Assembly: GCA_002451755.1 (NCBI GenBank)
Contig: DKDF01000069.1
Location: forward strand, 1 to 14,279
DNA: 14,279 nucleotides
Direction of reading: 5' to 3'
Origin: Ruminococcaceae bacterium UBA6855
GTDB taxonomy: Bacteria > Bacillota > Clostridia > Oscillospirales > Acutalibacteraceae
In this document: piece by piece, positions 13,995 through 14,279 of the stretch
How positions within the stretch are numbered: the stretch's first letter is position 1
Layout: every line of letters begins with the position of its first letter
Position numbers and translations under genes: made by a program
Notes under the pieces: model-generated
Told to the model about the DNA's origin: nothing
What the model saw: only the letters and a program-made list of their open reading frames with translations
Databases searched by the model: none

Positions 13995-14279
13995 CAGTGC
14001 TTGAAACAGAAAATCTCACCCACTATTATGAAAACGGCATGGCTGGAGCCGTCGCCGCTATCGAGAATATAAACGTGAAGTTTGAAAAGGGCGAAATAGT
14101 CGGAATAATCGGTCATACCGGCTCCGGCAAGAGCACCCTTCTTCAGCACCTCAACGGACTTTTGAAGCCCGATTCCGGCAGAGTCCTGCTCTGCGGCGAG
14201 GATATCAACAAAGACAAGCGCACCCTGCGCGCCGCAAGGTTCAGAGTTGGGCTTTGCTTCCAGTATCCCGAGTATCAGC
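13991..14279 (+). CDS. ecfA2: Energy-coupling factor transporter ATPase EcfA2 (N-terminal part, cut by window end)
   Basis: The frame starts at ATG 13991, overlapping the ecfA1 stop, and is open to the window end, giving 96 residues. It contains Walker A GHTGSGKS at about 42-49 and the Q-loop ending FQYPEYQ, which is characteristic of EcfA2 and distinguishes it from the FQNPDNQ of EcfA1. Together with EcfA1 it forms the ATPase heterodimer. An EcfT permease gene would be expected soon after, but lies outside the window. Nothing here suggests truncation other than the window edge. Confidence 0.94.
   Translation, partial: MTVLETENLTHYYENGMAGAVAAIENINVKFEKGEIVGIIGHTGSGKSTLLQHLNGLLKPDSGRVLLCGEDINKDKRTLRAARFRVGLCFQYPEYQ

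Noticed and set aside
1..14279. Mobile elements, CRISPR arrays, prophage genes, toxin-antitoxin or defence systems
   Set aside because: No transposase, integrase, regular direct-repeat array or atypical gene cluster is visible. All long frames are core or transporter genes with uniform codon use.

Overview
The window looks like an ordinary chromosomal stretch of a Clostridia-class Firmicute, most like the Oscillospiraceae/Ruminococcaceae side. Reasons: moderate-to-high GC, frequent ATA and AGA codons, AGGAGG-type ribosome binding sites, sigma-A-type promoters in AT-rich gaps, a short Gram-positive-type Pgi, an L32 of the zinc-ribbon type and an EcfA1/EcfA2 pair. All genes lie on the + strand and use the standard bacterial code with TAA, TGA and TAG stops. 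The assignment comes from reading the sequence only; no database was searched.

Layout. (1) 1-3202: polyamine ABC transporter operon potA(3' end)-potB-potC-potD, with overlapping or nearly touching genes and a hairpin after potD. (2) 3264-4358: a stand-alone class II aldolase-domain protein. (3) 4425-6295: a sigma-A-type promoter, a short structured leader, pgi (glucose-6-phosphate isomerase) and a small P-loop protein of unknown function. (4) 6327-7120: a perfect consensus promoter embedded in a dyad, then yceD (DUF177) and rpmF (ribosomal protein L32). (5) 7121-7369: a 249-base gap with no gene. It holds a predicted multi-hairpin RNA, a strong intrinsic terminator, an inverted repeat over a TATAAT box, and a Shine-Dalgarno sequence separated from the next start codon by a hairpin. 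(6) 7370-14279: a tightly packed run der-ruvC-ruvA-ruvB-glmM-methyltransferase-ecfA1-ecfA2 (ecfA2 cut by the window edge), joined by 4-base overlaps or gaps of 2 to 35 bases.

How the genes work together. The left operon imports spermidine/putrescine. Region 4 and der belong to ribosome production. RuvABC processes Holliday junctions. GlmM makes glucosamine-1-phosphate for the cell wall. The ECF ATPases energise vitamin or metal uptake. No phage, insertion sequence, CRISPR array, toxin-antitoxin pair or defence system is visible. The least explained DNA is non-coding: the dyad over the yceD-rpmF promoter and the folded gap in front of der. These are the candidates for something undescribed, and both remain inferences until tested.
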